From Actinernus sp. WN-2022 (lineage: Eukaryota > Cnidaria > Anthozoa > Actiniaria > Actinernidae), in NCBI GenBank assembly GCA_030867875.1, contig JAOWCC010000019.1:37181976-37245975 (forward strand): a stretch of DNA of 64,000 bases, written 5' to 3'. The notes beneath the pieces are model-generated. The model was not told the origin of the DNA. It made no database searches and saw only the letters and a program-made list of their open reading frames with translations. Every line of letters starts with the position of its first letter. The first letter of the stretch is position 1. Both the position numbers and the translations under genes were made by a program. This document shows, piece after piece, positions 31,936 to 43,190 of this stretch.

Positions 31936-32799
31936 GTATTTTTTTTACCTGTTTGCAGTACATAAATTATATGTATATAATAATTTATATAAATATTGAA
32001 AATAAAAGGTTGCAGTGTTCTCCCCAGACTTTCCCCCAGAGTGGTGTACTCATATATTTAATTAATATTCATGATATTTCTATTGCTAACAAAAATTACA
32101 TCACATGCTGCTGCATTTTGCCACAAAATGTTGAAAATTGTGAAAAAAATCCCAAATTTAGGGGTGCAGCATTATAGCAGAGTATTTTCCAAAAACGTTT
32201 CGAAATGTGCCCCAAAACTTGTGACTGTCCATGAAAACACGGACCTTTGCCTTGTTGTCCACCATATTGGAGCCTTCAAATCTTGTGGTCAGCAGTCTAC
32301 ATTCAAGATGGCGGCCAAAACCCGGCCAAAACCCGTGTTTAGCTTCGATTTTTCATTATTTTTGTCAGGTTGATGAACTGTAAATGTCTTAGAACTTGAA
32401 TGTCTAATGTCTGACATCCTCAAGCCATTTTAGATATGCTGAGGGATTTGAGAGCCAGAAACATTTCAGAAAAGTGAGGAAAATTTATTCCAACTTGTAG
32501 TTGTAAGCGTAAGTGACTTTTCCCAAACATTTTGAAATTTGAATTTGGGAGGTTTTCAAAGTTGTGGGTGCAAGGTTGGGGGTGCTTATAAGTAAGTGAT
32601 AAACTACGGTAGGTGCTGTTATTCCTTTGTGAATTATTTTAATTATTCATAGTTCAAGATTGAGCAGAGAGGCACTGAGAAATTACAGCGTGGCAGAGTG
32701 CCATTGGCACCGTGCTCTGGGAAGAACATTGGGTTATGAAACTGTGGCTGGCCCAGTCTATAATTCTGTCTGGCCCTGCTATCTAATGAAATACATGTA

Positions 32800-33050
32800 A
32801 TTATTATATACCACATACACCAGTGAATACAGTATCACTTTTCGTGCACTCTGATTAGCTACTCAAAACAGTGAATATTATTTCATATTCACCTCCGAGC
32901 AAAGCACCAATCATCTTGCATGAGTTTTTGTCCATTTGACAGAAAATAAAATAACTATTTGGTGCTGGCTATTCACCTGGAGTGTGGTATATACTAAAAC
33001 GTTTATTCACCTCAGTCAGTGTTTGTGAATAGTGGTGAGGGACTTCCACA
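32800..33050. mobile_element. MITE family C copy
   Basis: TATATACCACA...CAGTGAATA on the left pairs with TATTCACCTGG...GTGGTATATA on the right. TTTTTGTCCATTTGACAGAA and GGTGCTGGCTATTCACC are shared, inverted, with 45135-45365. Confidence 0.7.
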
Positions 33051-33331
33051 AATCTTCCTGAGGCTTGAGGGGCAATTTAATGAACTAATACACCAAAATG
33101 CAGTGGTATTAGTTTGTAATACTATAATTGCAGAGGAAGGGAAGTTTTAACTTTAAAATTTGATTTCAGTTTGCAAGCCGGTTAAGGAATAATAAATATC
33201 ACAATTACTTCGCATTTTGGTCTTTTGTTTTTTTAAACAAACAACAAGGCCCCTGAGGGACAACTAGGTTGAGAATGCATGTTTTTGAAGTTGATAAATA
33301 TTCAATTTAGAGTCAGTTTGGTTTTATTTGA

Positions 33332-33440
33332 AATGGCAGGACGATTTCAGTTCTGTTCAGAACAAGATGTTGTCAAAGTAAGGGAGGAAAGGGTCCCCAA
33401 AAATACCCAGAAACATAATTATGTTGTGGAGTGCAAATGT
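33332..33440 (+). pseudogene. Crypton-like recombinase N-terminal fragment
   Basis: The frame MAGRFQFCSEQDVVKVREER followed by VPKNTQKHN resembles the start of many Crypton/DUF3504 proteins (M-A-x-R-F, then a short helix, then P-x-N-T-x-x). Similarity fades after about 33440, where 5S-like DNA begins. It is a short relic not linked to the fragment at 3763. Confidence 0.5.
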
Positions 33441-33454
33441 TTATCATTCCTGGA

Positions 33455-33482
33455 GGTTAGTACTTGGATGGGTGACTGCCTT
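33455..33482 (+). repeat. 5S rRNA-like 3' half fragment
   Basis: GGTTAGTACTTGGATGGGTG followed by ACTGCC matches the internal promoter/loop E region of eukaryotic 5S rRNA except for one base. The upstream A-box part and the remaining 5S sequence are not seen, so this is not a functional 5S gene. It could be the relic of a 5S-derived SINE. Confidence 0.5.
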
Positions 33483-34299
33483 GTGCAGATTGAAATAGGT
33501 GATCCCACATGGATTACGGTGAAGGCTATGATGAATACAGATCAGTTTTGGATCAATAATGTATGGTTTTGAGAGTCCCACATGGAGGAAGGATGCCATC
33601 TGGTACTTACGATGTAGTCTAGCCCAGAGCTGCAGAGGGGAACAAGGGTTGATGCCTTTGAACCTCTCATGTGCAGCCTGCATTGTCTTCTAATTTTCCC
33701 TCATTGAAGACAATGCATATTTCAAAATTTCTCTTGCATTTGTAATGAGCCAGGAAATTTAGTGGATACAATTTTTTTGGGAGAACAATGAAAACCGAGG
33801 TGATCACGGTATTACCTATAAAGTAAAAAATAATGTTATGTTGAATTCAGAAGGATGAAAATGTATTGTCGTCTGAGAAAGTTTGAAAACATGCACTGGA
33901 TGGATTAATATGACTAAATGAATCCAGTGATGCATGGATGGTTATCAACTTTAGTTAGCATGATTGATCATTAAGTTACAAAACACATTTTGTGGGTTAG
34001 TAAGCTTCACATCAAAACAGGAGCACTGAAGGAGTTGTGTTAAAAATACAAACGAAGGTGATCACAATTTATTTACACTCTGTAGGATGCAATAACAACA
34101 GATTCAAAGTAGAAATAAGGGCCACATTCGTGTGAAAATGCAAAATAAAAGCATAAAAATATACACATGCGGAAGGCTGCAGATATAGTTGTGGATGACG
34201 ACAATGCTGTTTGTTTGATTTGCGCATATTGTTTCTGTGTCCTTGCGCACAACCACAATGCACTGCTCTGGCAATGCAGCAAAAAAAAACGGATCAGAT

Positions 34300-34395
34300 C
34301 ATGCATGATCTTGGCAAGATTTTGCCAAAATAAGATCTTGCCAAGATTTATACAAGATCTTACAGGATGAAGATCTTGGCAAGATCCTCAACCTG
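34300..34395. repeat. AAGATCTTG patch, second locus
   Basis: CTTGGCAAGATTTTGCCAAA and related words repeat the vocabulary of the block at 31200. Confidence 0.75.
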
Positions 34396-35190
34396 GCGAG
34401 GCCTGGTTTGTAAGCAGCAGAACTTAATAAACGTTCTTGGTTGATTAAAATAATAAAGTTGGCTATGTGGTAATTACACATAGCCATTTAATCCCCAAAC
34501 GTTGTATTCTTATTGCCTTGCAAAATAATGGAGCACAGCACTGCAGATAGCAAAAGCACTCCTGTATGCTTGAATGTATAAAAATGTGTCAAGCTCTCAA
34601 AAATATGAGTCTGAGAGTGTATGGATGGCTTTGGTGGATGCTGGTTTCTGAAAGCTTGTTATTGACAGTTAGTATTTATCCAAACATTCTCTCACTCAGT
34701 AAACTTACTCATTTTAGTGTGATTTCTCTTGTGATGGAGTTAATTTTTGACACTGTCTCAGTCCCTTACTCAGGAAAAATCTAATTCTCAAGAATTGGTG
34801 CACATTATGTGGAATAGTCTGTTACTTTGCTCGTTGCCTCAAGAAAGTTCAATTCAAACAAATATCAAGGACAGTCCTTGTCCTTGCCTCAATTAGTTTT
34901 TGACTAACTGTGAGTTAGCAATTTGTTTGTGTAATTTATTGTCAAAATTAATAATAAGATGACGAAAGTGACCGCTTTATTGTTGAAAATTGGCTCTTCA
35001 CTATCATTTGTTTTATATTTTATTTTTGTTTTATGGATTCTGATCCATAACGTTCTGTCATCAAAGCCAACGTGATAACCACTGTAGTAAGCGAACATCC
35101 ACCCTTGAAGTGTGGCATTCTTAGCTCAGTGTATGATTTATAGTGCCAGTCCTTTAGCATCCAAGGGCAGTGTGAGTATCTGTTGAGCAA

Positions 35191-35358
35191 TTCACTCTTT
35201 TTACCGGTAGCCTTCTTGGATTCAAAGCTAGGCAATCCTTTGTTTTTTTGCTAGACTAAACTCGTTCTGATATCCTTCACTATCAGGCTAACCTTGCAAA
35301 AACAAAGGATTGCTTCGCTTTGAATCCAAGATGGCCACCAGGTGAAAAGAGTGAATTC
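35191..35358. mobile_element. Fold-back MITE with CCAAGATGGCC arm
   Basis: ATTCACTCTTTTTACC, TTGGATTCAAAGC and CAATCCTTTGTTTTT on the left pair with AAAAACAAAGGATTG, GCTTTGAATCCAAG and GGTGAAAAGAGTGAAT on the right. Confidence 0.75.
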
Positions 35359-35611
35359 CTGTTCTTTGGAACTCTATAATAATTATTTTAGAAACCTCAA
35401 GGACGAATGCCCTTGCTTACATGTAGAGGCAAACTTGGAGAACACATGAATGAAATTAAGTATGCATACTAAAAAGAACACTTGATTGAGTACATGTATA
35501 TACAATCATGTAGTACGTGCATCTTGAAGTAATTATCCTGTTGTTGCATGCTTGCATTTTTCAACAAATGTTTTCGTTAGACAAACTCCTAATCATGTTT
35601 TCTTTTCTTAG

Positions 35612-37511
35612 GACAAAACGTGCTGACGCCCCAAAGACATACATGTATCATGTCAAGTTACAGCCAGACAAGGGTGCACGTACACTTGACTGTGAATCTT
35701 CCGGTAAAGAGAGCATTCTTAAAATGATAATGGAAAGATTTAAAGCCCAAAATCTTAATTACAAACCAAAGTTTGAGAACATGCTGTTCAAGAACTCTGC
35801 TAATGAATATCTGAACCTGGGGCTTCCCTCTGGTGTACTTGACGAGAAAGAAACTTACACATGTATCTTTAAGGATGACCTTGTTTACAACACCACTCTC
35901 CTTATTCGAGACTATGATGTAACAGAGTTCAGTAATGACTGGGAATTGAAACATTTCTTTGTCGATTTTGAGGACGATGCAACCCGTAATTTGTCCAGTG
36001 TCAGCCCATTCAAGAAAATCATCCAAGGCAAGGGCAAGTTCAGGGTAGATTTCTTTTCACAAGTCCCCTGTGAGACCGTGTATGAAGCCCTAATGAGAGA
36101 TGGAAGATTTGGAAAAATTCTGCCAGGAAAAATAAATATGTTAGACAAACGTATACTTCGTCAATGTGAAGTAAAGTGTATACATGTTGATCACAAAAGT
36201 GAGCCTTGCCCGACCTTCCAAGCTAGCAGCTATGAGGGAAAGATCATTCGACTTTATAGTCGAAGGAATACCCTTCCGAATAAAGCATTGTCTCCTGATA
36301 TTCCCCCTCGGCGTCAGCCAGAAGCTAATGCTCTGTCTCCACTGCCTGTGAAAGTACCTGCAAGGAAGAGCATAAAACAAGAGGATGCGAGCACTCTCAT
36401 GAAGCCACTTGCTACAAGTACACCAAGCCGTGAAAAACACATTTCATTGTCTTCTGACAGCGATCTAGAGCAATTAATTGAGAAGCAATTTGGTTTTAAG
36501 ACCCAAGTGCAGGATAACCCTCAAGAAGAGAAGAGTCGTTTGAAGAAAATAAAAAGCTTTTTTAAATTGAAATATGAGAATTTTGCTTTGAGTAGAGGTT
36601 TCAACATGTATATTAAAGGGTTAAGGGAACTCAATGATGTATCTCAGTCAGTTGGTGCCATCATCGTGGTAAACAATGCAGAAATCCCTGAAGTATTTGG
36701 GACCTGTTTTAGAACAGGGACAAAATATGTCATCACCAATGACCATGTCGTTGCAGAATTGGAAAAGTTAAAACCTGCATTGGATGCAGTGTATATCGAC
36801 TTTTCGTATGAGAATGGTCCTTTTCCTACAGGGTCGAAGCATCTCTTTGAAGCTAATAACCCAACATGTATTGTGGCAAGGTCTCAGGAGTTAGATTATG
36901 CCATCCTGACTTTGAAAGATGATCATTTGCCACGGTGTGTATCATCGTATGGATACTCTATCCCAACTCCAGGACAGCATTCGTTTGAGGGGCAAGATAA
37001 ATTTCTGACTTTAATTGGTCATCCCTATGGTGGGCCGAAGCAGACAGATCTCATCTGCCAATTAGGAACTGGTAATTTAGTCCTCGATGAAAAATTTAGG
37101 ATTTCTTTAAAGCGTGATCGTCAAAATCCCCGTGATAAAGGGTATCGCGATTTGAAGGATCCAAGAAGGCAGAACTACCAAGTGAGTGGGTTCTTTCATG
37201 GTTCCTCAGGATCCCCTGGGCTTTTGGCTGAGGACAGGGTTCTGATGACTCTGCATTGTAGAGGATATGCCTTATATGATCAAAAAAGAAGCTCCATCGA
37301 GCAGGGCATTTTATTGTCTGAAATTGTGGAAGACGTCCGTCGCAAAATACCGAAAGATGTAAAGCTGGAAGAAATATTCCATAAAAGAAGTGTAGGTGTT
37401 GAACCTGGTAAACCCATGGATGAGTGTTGTGTGAAACTAATTGACAAGACAAAAACACACATGGAGGCATGTGCAGAGGTGGAAGATGATGTACCCATGG
37501 AAGAAGAATAA
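35612..37511 (+). CDS. FAM111-like trypsin-type serine protease, main exon (exon 4)
   Basis: The acceptor TTTTCTTAG at 35603-35611 joins in phase to exon 3. The frame open upstream (ATG at 35517) is intronic. Residue numbers refer to the 694-aa model. Residues about 70-230 hold two ubiquitin-like-type blocks (TYMYHVKLQPDKGARTLDCE and GKFRVDFFSQVPCETVYEAL), as in FAM111 proteins. About 230-345 is a Ser/Pro-rich linker. The protease domain has GTCFRTGTKYVITNDHVV (His440), SQELDYAILTL (Asp490) and FFHGSSGSPGLL (Ser594), with trypsin-like order and spacing close to human FAM111A (His385, Asp439, Ser541). The C terminus is acidic (EVEDDVPMEEE). In humans FAM111A clears protein-DNA crosslinks and acts in DNA replication and antiviral restriction. 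The role here is inferred. The open frame has no stop or frameshift, so it looks functional. Confidence 0.9.
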
Positions 37512-37931
37512 CCGACTGGAAAAATGTGAGGTGCATCAGATACGAACTAGACCCATTATCAGCTCATACAACAGAGACTGTAGTAGTGGCCTTTCCATGG
37601 CATAGTGAATAAGGTTAAAACTGAGTACGCATAAGTAGTTGTTCATATACGAGTCACCAAATTCAACAGGGATTCAAAAATCTGCGTGAAATTTCAAATG
37701 CAGAGGATCAAGAAGATTTTAAAACCCCGTCGAATTCGGTAACAAGGATATTAAACATCTTCTACTACTCATAATCTGAATTATCACATGCAGGTATGTT
37801 TTATGTAAGCATTGTTTCTATTATTTGTAATTAAGGGTATCGTTGGTCTATTGTGTATACATGTAGGTATCCTGCTCATGGATTTTGTTTTTGGACTTGC
37901 GTGTTCAACAAGTGATTCAGTAGTATACAGT

Positions 37932-38005
37932 GTAGTTCGTAAGGGAGAGCACTAGAAATCTATGGGTTCTGAGAAAGGTGGTTCGAATCCCATTGGAGAC
38001 AGGTT
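37932..38005 (+). ncRNA. tRNA-like sequence (tRNA pseudogene or SINE head)
   Basis: GTAGTTCGTAAGGGAGAGCA is an A-box-like stretch, and GGTTCGAATCC at 37980-37990 is a perfect B box about 35 bp downstream. The arms around it do not fold into a clean cloverleaf by eye. Confidence 0.35.
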
Positions 38006-38177
38006 CTTTCTTTCTATATCATGTCACTTATGGTTGACATGTTAGTTTCCCAGTTATTATGGACAGGGCTTACAAATTGCAGAGCCCTAGTACTTTCAAA
38101 GTCGCCGCACTTTGAAGTGTAGATGAACTCTTCATGCGAGTATTGGATGGGGTGTTCAAAGTATGTCTCGTGGTACA

Positions 38178-38333
38178 AATTGAGACCTGTGGTTACGGAT
38201 AGATCACGTGAAATAGAGAACCAATCGGCAACAAGGTAGTAAACCTCTTGTACCCAAGTTAAGACTAATCCAACTTCTACTACTCATTAATTATTCATGA
38301 GAGCAACTACCAACCACAGGCCTCAATTTGTAG
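38178..38333. mobile_element. Small MITE
   Basis: CAAATTGAGACCTGTGGTT and AACCACAGGCCTCAATTTG face each other about 155 bp apart. Confidence 0.65.
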
Positions 38334-38684
38334 AGAGAGAGAGGTAATAAACCTGTGGTACCCAGGGTAGATTAGTGTATACCACACAAGTGAATTATAG
38401 TGCTTTTCATACACTGATTAGCTACTCAAACTCTGCATATCCAGCATTACTATAACCAAGTTGCCGTCTATTGGCAAACTAGCCATTTGATTGGCTACGC
38501 AGGCGCCGTGGGTGTAGTTTGGATTGTAAACATCTCATACAGCACTTCTGGCATTATATTCAAGTAAAATCGTATGTGGGGATATGCTCATTGCCGCAGC
38601 CTATTGTCTTTTGCTACAGTTCTTAGTTGAACCATTACTTAATAATAAGATCCTATCAAAACCTTGCTTTATAAAGACCGACAT

Positions 38685-41136
38685 TGTAACGAATAGTGCA
38701 TCCGTCGTCGAGGAACTATATCAGCTGATAGTTGCCCGCGGAAACGTGGCGTACTTAAGGTGGCTCGCCTGGATTTTCCAGGGACGCACCATATCCACTT
38801 TGAACAGCTGCTACTCCACTGTCAGAGCACGGTCGGGCTAGACACTTCACCCATTTACTAGAAATAGAATAAACTTTCCAAAAATATAGGGTTGTTTGAC
38901 ATCGGTGTTACAATAGCAACACAGCATTGACGTCATGTATTTTACATATCAGCAATTTTCTTGAAATCTAGACCTAAACTTTTAAAACGACCTAGTGTTC
39001 CTTGTAGTCTAAATGTAGGCCTTCAAGACTGCAAAGTTTAAAAAAATGGGTTGAATATTTTCATTAAAAAAATTAACAATTCGCCTTACTTCCTGTTTAG
39101 TCGTCGAGAACTGTGTTTGCTAGCCTGCTATGCCGGACCGATTCAAACGCTGTTTTTAGCATATTTCATACCTGTGGCATAGGACTACTTCCCATGAAAA
39201 TTTCATTCCATTTGCTTTATCCGATTTCGGTTTATGGAATAATAAGTAATGTAATAAATATGCTCATTTTACTCAAAATAGTAACGTATTTGCTAAGGAT
39301 GCTGTAATTCGAAAACTAGTCAATATTTTTTTTTTTAATCCATTCACCTGAAATTCAACATGTACTACCCTTGCCCTGTAAATTTCAAGAGCATTGAATC
39401 ATTTTAAGGGCACGAAATAAAAACAAAAACATAGGGAACTTTTACATTCACCACGCAAGCTTCATTGCTGTATCATTTTGTTTATAGCTTGTGTCTTTCC
39501 GAAATTTCTCTTTTGTCTAGATTCTACATACTTGTGTGCTTTTGAACAAACAAGTTTACCACGCATGCTACGCTTCGCTACCGCCGGAACGCTCGTGCAA
39601 ATTCTGTTCTAAGGACAATGGCATGCAAATTAGTTAAACCATGAAGCTTGGCAGTGCGGGATGATAATGTTGAATAAGTGTGTTTTTAGTAACCGCCCGT
39701 GACGTCTAGACCACATTTTCTAAATATAAATTGAAAACGAGATTTTGTATTAGTGATATTATAAACCTTTTGTAAATATATATTATAAGTTATATTATAA
39801 CAGCGTTACAACTGGCAGCGTGACTATTGTACTAAAAACAGAATTTGCACGAGCGTTCCGGCATTAGCGAAGTGTAGCAAGCGTGCATGGTAAACTTGTT
39901 AGTTCAAAAGCACACAAGTATGTAGAATCTAGACAAAGGAGAAATTTCGGAAAGACACAAGCTATAAACAAAATGATACAGCAATGAAGCTTGCGTGGAT
40001 GAATGTAAAAGTTCCCTGTGTTTTTGTTTTTATTTCGCGCCCTTAAAATGATTCAATGCTCATGAAATTTACAGGGCAAGGGTAGTACATGTTGAAATTC
40101 AGGTGAAAAGATTTAAAAAAATATTTATCGACTAGTTTTCGAATTACAGCTTCCTTAACAAATACATTACTATTCTGAGTAAAATGAGCATATTTATTAC
40201 ATTACTTATTATTCCATAAACCGGAATCGAATAAAGCAAATGGAATGAAATTTTCATGGCAAGTAGTCCTATGTCACAGGTATGAAATATGCTCAAAACA
40301 GCGCTTGAATCGGTCCGGAACACACAGTTCTGGACGACTAAACAGGAAACGCTCTCATACAATTTTTTTAAACTTTGCAGTCTTGAAGGCCTACATTTAG
40401 ACTACAAGGGACACTAGGTCGTTTTAAAAGTTTAGGTCTAGATTTCAAGAAAATTGCTGATAGGTAAAACACATGACGTCAATGCTGTGTTGCTATGGTA
40501 ACACCAATGTCAAACAAACCTACATTTTGGAAAGTTGATTCTATTTCTAGTAAATGGATGAAGTGGCTACCTCGACCGTGCTCTGACAGTGGAGTAGCAG
40601 CCGTTCAAATTGGGTATGGTGCGTCCCTGGAAAATCCAGGCGAGCCACCTTAATCAAATTAAATTTACACATGACTCTCCCTTTCCCTCACAGGCAGCCC
40701 AAACTCGGTATCTGCACCGTGTGACTAATACAGTTTTCCCATATCCGACATCGTTTCCTAGAAAACAATGAAAACAATAAGATATTGAACTTTGAAGATC
40801 AAGTGTATCATATTTCAATCTTAGCGCTCTGGGACCTGGTTTAGTTTGTTTTCTAGCTCGCTTTTTTTCTTGTTTGCTCTGTACTATATTACTTAAAGAC
40901 ACTTGATAACACAAGTCAAGTTCTTCAAAGTTCAATATCTTATTGTTCATTTTTTTCTAGGAAACGATATCTGATACGGGAAAACTGTAGTCACACAGTG
41001 CAGATACAGAGCTTGGGCCGCCTGCGAGGGAAAGGGAGAGTAATGTGTACATTTAATTTGTTTAAGAACGCCACGTTTCCGCGGGCAACTATCGGCTGAT
41101 ATAGTTCCTCGACGTGGGATGCACTATTTGTTAAAA
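38685..41136. mobile_element. Long-inverted-repeat element of about 2.45 kb
   Basis: The left arm (38685 to about 39612) is repeated inverted from about 39838 to 41136. Paired words include AATAGTGCATCC / GGATGCACTATT, GGCTCGCCTGGATTTTCCAG, TTGCTGATA...CTAGACCTAAAC and TTTGCACGAGCGTTCCGGC. Only about 225 bp separate the arms. The right arm is longer because a 413-bp fold-back (40651-41063) sits in it. Mirror-image frames (CRTDSNAVFSIFHTC and CRTDSSAVLSIFHTC) are in opposite arms and show no domain. Confidence 0.85.
40651..41063. mobile_element. Fold-back element nested in the right arm
   Basis: CAAATTAAATTTACACAT and CTCTCCCTTTCCCTC pair with GAGGGAAAGGGAGAG and ATGTGTACATTTAATTTG. It lies exactly where the left arm is continuous (TACTTAAGGTGGCTC), next to a TTAA-type word. 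Confidence 0.75.
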
Positions 41137-41689
41137 TGTGTTAACCTCAGCCGATTTTTTTCACACGAAGTTGTTCCTTTTTAACTCCAAACAACATTGA
41201 TTGAATAGGGAAGTGGCGTGGTGGCAATAAGAACGAAAACACTTAACTGTGTGGACATTACAGTGGGACTACTGTAACCTGGGTCACTTAGACAACAAGA
41301 ACTAAACATTGCAATATGAAACATTGTAAAGTATATATCCTAGCATATCTATGTGATTTTCTTCATTCGAAAGACTGACTTAAGAACTAGTCCACTCATT
41401 TCTCCATTTGCCAGATCGAAGCTAGAGCAAGTTAAAATGCTATTGTCTTATACTCGACACTGATTGGCTCAAGTAACCGTAAGTTGGAATGTCTTGTTTT
41501 CGTTCTACAATGTGATTGGTTCTCGTTGTCTAAGTTGCACCTGTTTGTGCAGTCGCACTGTAATCGAGTGTCCTCCCTCGGCACTTTTTGTTTTCAGTTC
41601 TTAATTTTTTTTTTTTCATGTTTTTGTTGTCTCGTATACAAAAAGTAATGAGGACTCTTCCCAAAACTTTTTGGAACGACTTTTTTTTA
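41137..41689. other. No gene seen
   Basis: Spacer with CCAAT-type words and a T-rich tract before the LINE 3' end. Confidence 0.35.
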
Positions 41690-43190
41690 AATAATCTTTA
41701 TTGGTAGAAAGATAATGATTACAAAATTACGTAACAACTACTACGACAGGAACAAACAAATACAGACTTATACAGACTTGACTTATATTATTTAAAAAAT
41801 ATGCATATTTAAGACACTACCTGAAGCCATACAGGAAAAAAAAAAAAAAAAAAAACAGAGGTGAAATAAATTTCATTTAAGTAAGCCAAGTTAGGAGCTT
41901 GCTCCATTTTTCATAATGCAAAGAAAGTTTATCCTTTTCTCTAGCAATAACTAGTTCTATGACTGATTCTTGGAAGTTGGTCTTTAAGCTTACAGGTGTA
42001 AATAAAATATTTAGCTAGCAGAATAATGTGATTTATTAAGATGAAATATTCAATTGGCTCTGCCAACCCCAAAATAACATCGAGTTCATTTACATTTTTC
42101 CAAAATAAATCTTGTTTAACTAGAACTTGTTGAACTTCGAGCCAGAATGGTTGAAACTAAGCGACAATGAAATAGGAGGTGCTGTAAAGTTTCATCTTCA
42201 GTATGGCAAAAAGAGCAGATAGGAGACTATATCTTGCCAATTTTATAGAGCAAATGATTTGTGTATAAAATACGGTGAAGGATTTTGAATTGAAATTCTC
42301 GTGTTTTTTTTCTAATGTGCATTTGAAAGGAATAGAATAAATAAAGTTTCCAATCGATGGATTGTTTCTGCGAAGCAAAATAATTATCAAAATATCCTTT
42401 TGCAGTTGGAATTACAGCATTTTGGAAATAAATCAACGATAAATCTTTTTAGAAGTAGTTTTACTGAGCAAGATTAGGCTATCGCCCGTATTTAGAGATG
42501 ATATACTTTGGATATCAAAAGGTTCTAACAAACTAAATATCAAAGTTGAATGATTCTTAAGCCCTGATTTCCATTTATTAGGCAGAGCGTCATAAATACT
42601 TCGTAAATAAAACATTTTTAATGCGTTAAGAAATTGAATATTTCCTTTAAGTTTAAGTTTTACAAACCCCTTTCAAAAAATATTTTTTGTTAAATACAGA
42701 TTTCTTGTCTATACATATTAATTTATTGTTCCAAATAAGTTGGTTAACAATGCCATCTGGTGTACTTGGAATATAATTATTTAAATCTGACCAAGCTGCT
42801 AGACATTCTTTATAGTATTTAGGTAGATCCAAAGACAGTCTAGCGTATTCAAAATTACAATGAAATAACAGTTTACCACCTGCATTCTTTAAATAATAAT
42901 TTAAGATGGTTTTCCAAGATGATGGCGATTGTTCAATATTTTTTTTGATACAGACGCCTCTTTGAGTTTGAATCATTGAGGTAATATCAGGCATCTTCTA
43001 TTTGATTTATGAGCGCTATCCGTTTGATCTTATCTTTTCCATTCCAAAGAAACCTATAATATTTGATTTAATTATTTTATGAAGTTTTTATCGGCGTTAA
43101 TGAAAGAAAGGCAATATAAGATTTTGGGAATTGCGAATGTTTTTATTATTTGTATTTTTCCTATTAAAGTAAGGCCTCTCCCTTTCTAGC
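41690..43190 (-). pseudogene. L1/Tx1-like LINE ORF2 C-terminal part
   Basis: Reading leftward from about 43190: TLIGKIQIIKTFAIPKILY, then LYRFLWNGKDKIKRIALINQ, WKTILNYYLKNAGGKLLF, IWNNKLICIDKKSVFNKKYF, IYDALPNKWKSGLKN, SQKQSIDWKLYLFYSFQMHI, a Cys/His patch SPICSFCHTEDETLQHLLFH and FWKNVNELDVILGL, ending at a stop near 41873. These are the familiar post-RT motifs of L1/Tx1-type ORF2 proteins. Several frameshifts split the sequence. The RT core is lost by 5' truncation. The 3' untranslated part down to 41690 includes an internal A tract at 41837-41855. Confidence 0.8.

Larger units (their letters stand above)
30845..35611. other. Intron 3 of the FAM111-like gene
   Basis: It carries the AAGATCTTG block (31200-31935), a MITE C copy (32800-33050), a Crypton fragment with a 5S-like word (33332-33482), a second AAGATCTTG patch (34300-34395) and a fold-back (35191-35358). 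No other coding sequence is supported. Confidence 0.5.
23130..37511 (+). other. FAM111-like gene locus (four coding exons)
   Basis: Proposed coding exons are 23130-23149, 25481-25597, 30797-30844 and 35612-37511, totalling 2085 bp or 694 amino acids plus stop. Every junction is GT-AG and every coding intron is phase 2, so the frame is kept throughout. The three introns total about 12.3 kb and are crowded with MITEs, a LINE and a simple-sequence block. No clear AATAAA was found in the first 500 bp after the stop. Confidence 0.75.
37512..38684. other. Downstream flank, small repeats
   Basis: A tRNA-like patch (37932-38005) is followed by a MITE with CAAATTGAGACCTGTGGTT ends (38178-38333). A MITE C end fragment (GTGTATACCACAC, 38375-38460) comes next. 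No gene is seen. Confidence 0.45.

Noticed and set aside
33455..33482. A functional 5S rRNA gene
   Set aside because: Only about 28 bp match. The 5' half and the rest of the molecule are absent.
35517..35611. N-terminal extension of the FAM111-like exon from ATG at 35517
   Set aside because: This stretch lies upstream of a good acceptor (TTTTCTTAG). The phase-matched exon 3 gives a better continuation (PPTKR-TKRADAP), so it is treated as intron.
35658..37536. Minus-strand frames opposite the FAM111-like exon
   Set aside because: They are shadows of a strongly supported plus-strand coding exon.
39113..40362. Membrane-protein-like frames in opposite orientation (ISNVINMLILL)
   Set aside because: They are the two arms of the 2.45-kb inverted-repeat element. 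The hydrophobicity comes from AT-rich sequence.
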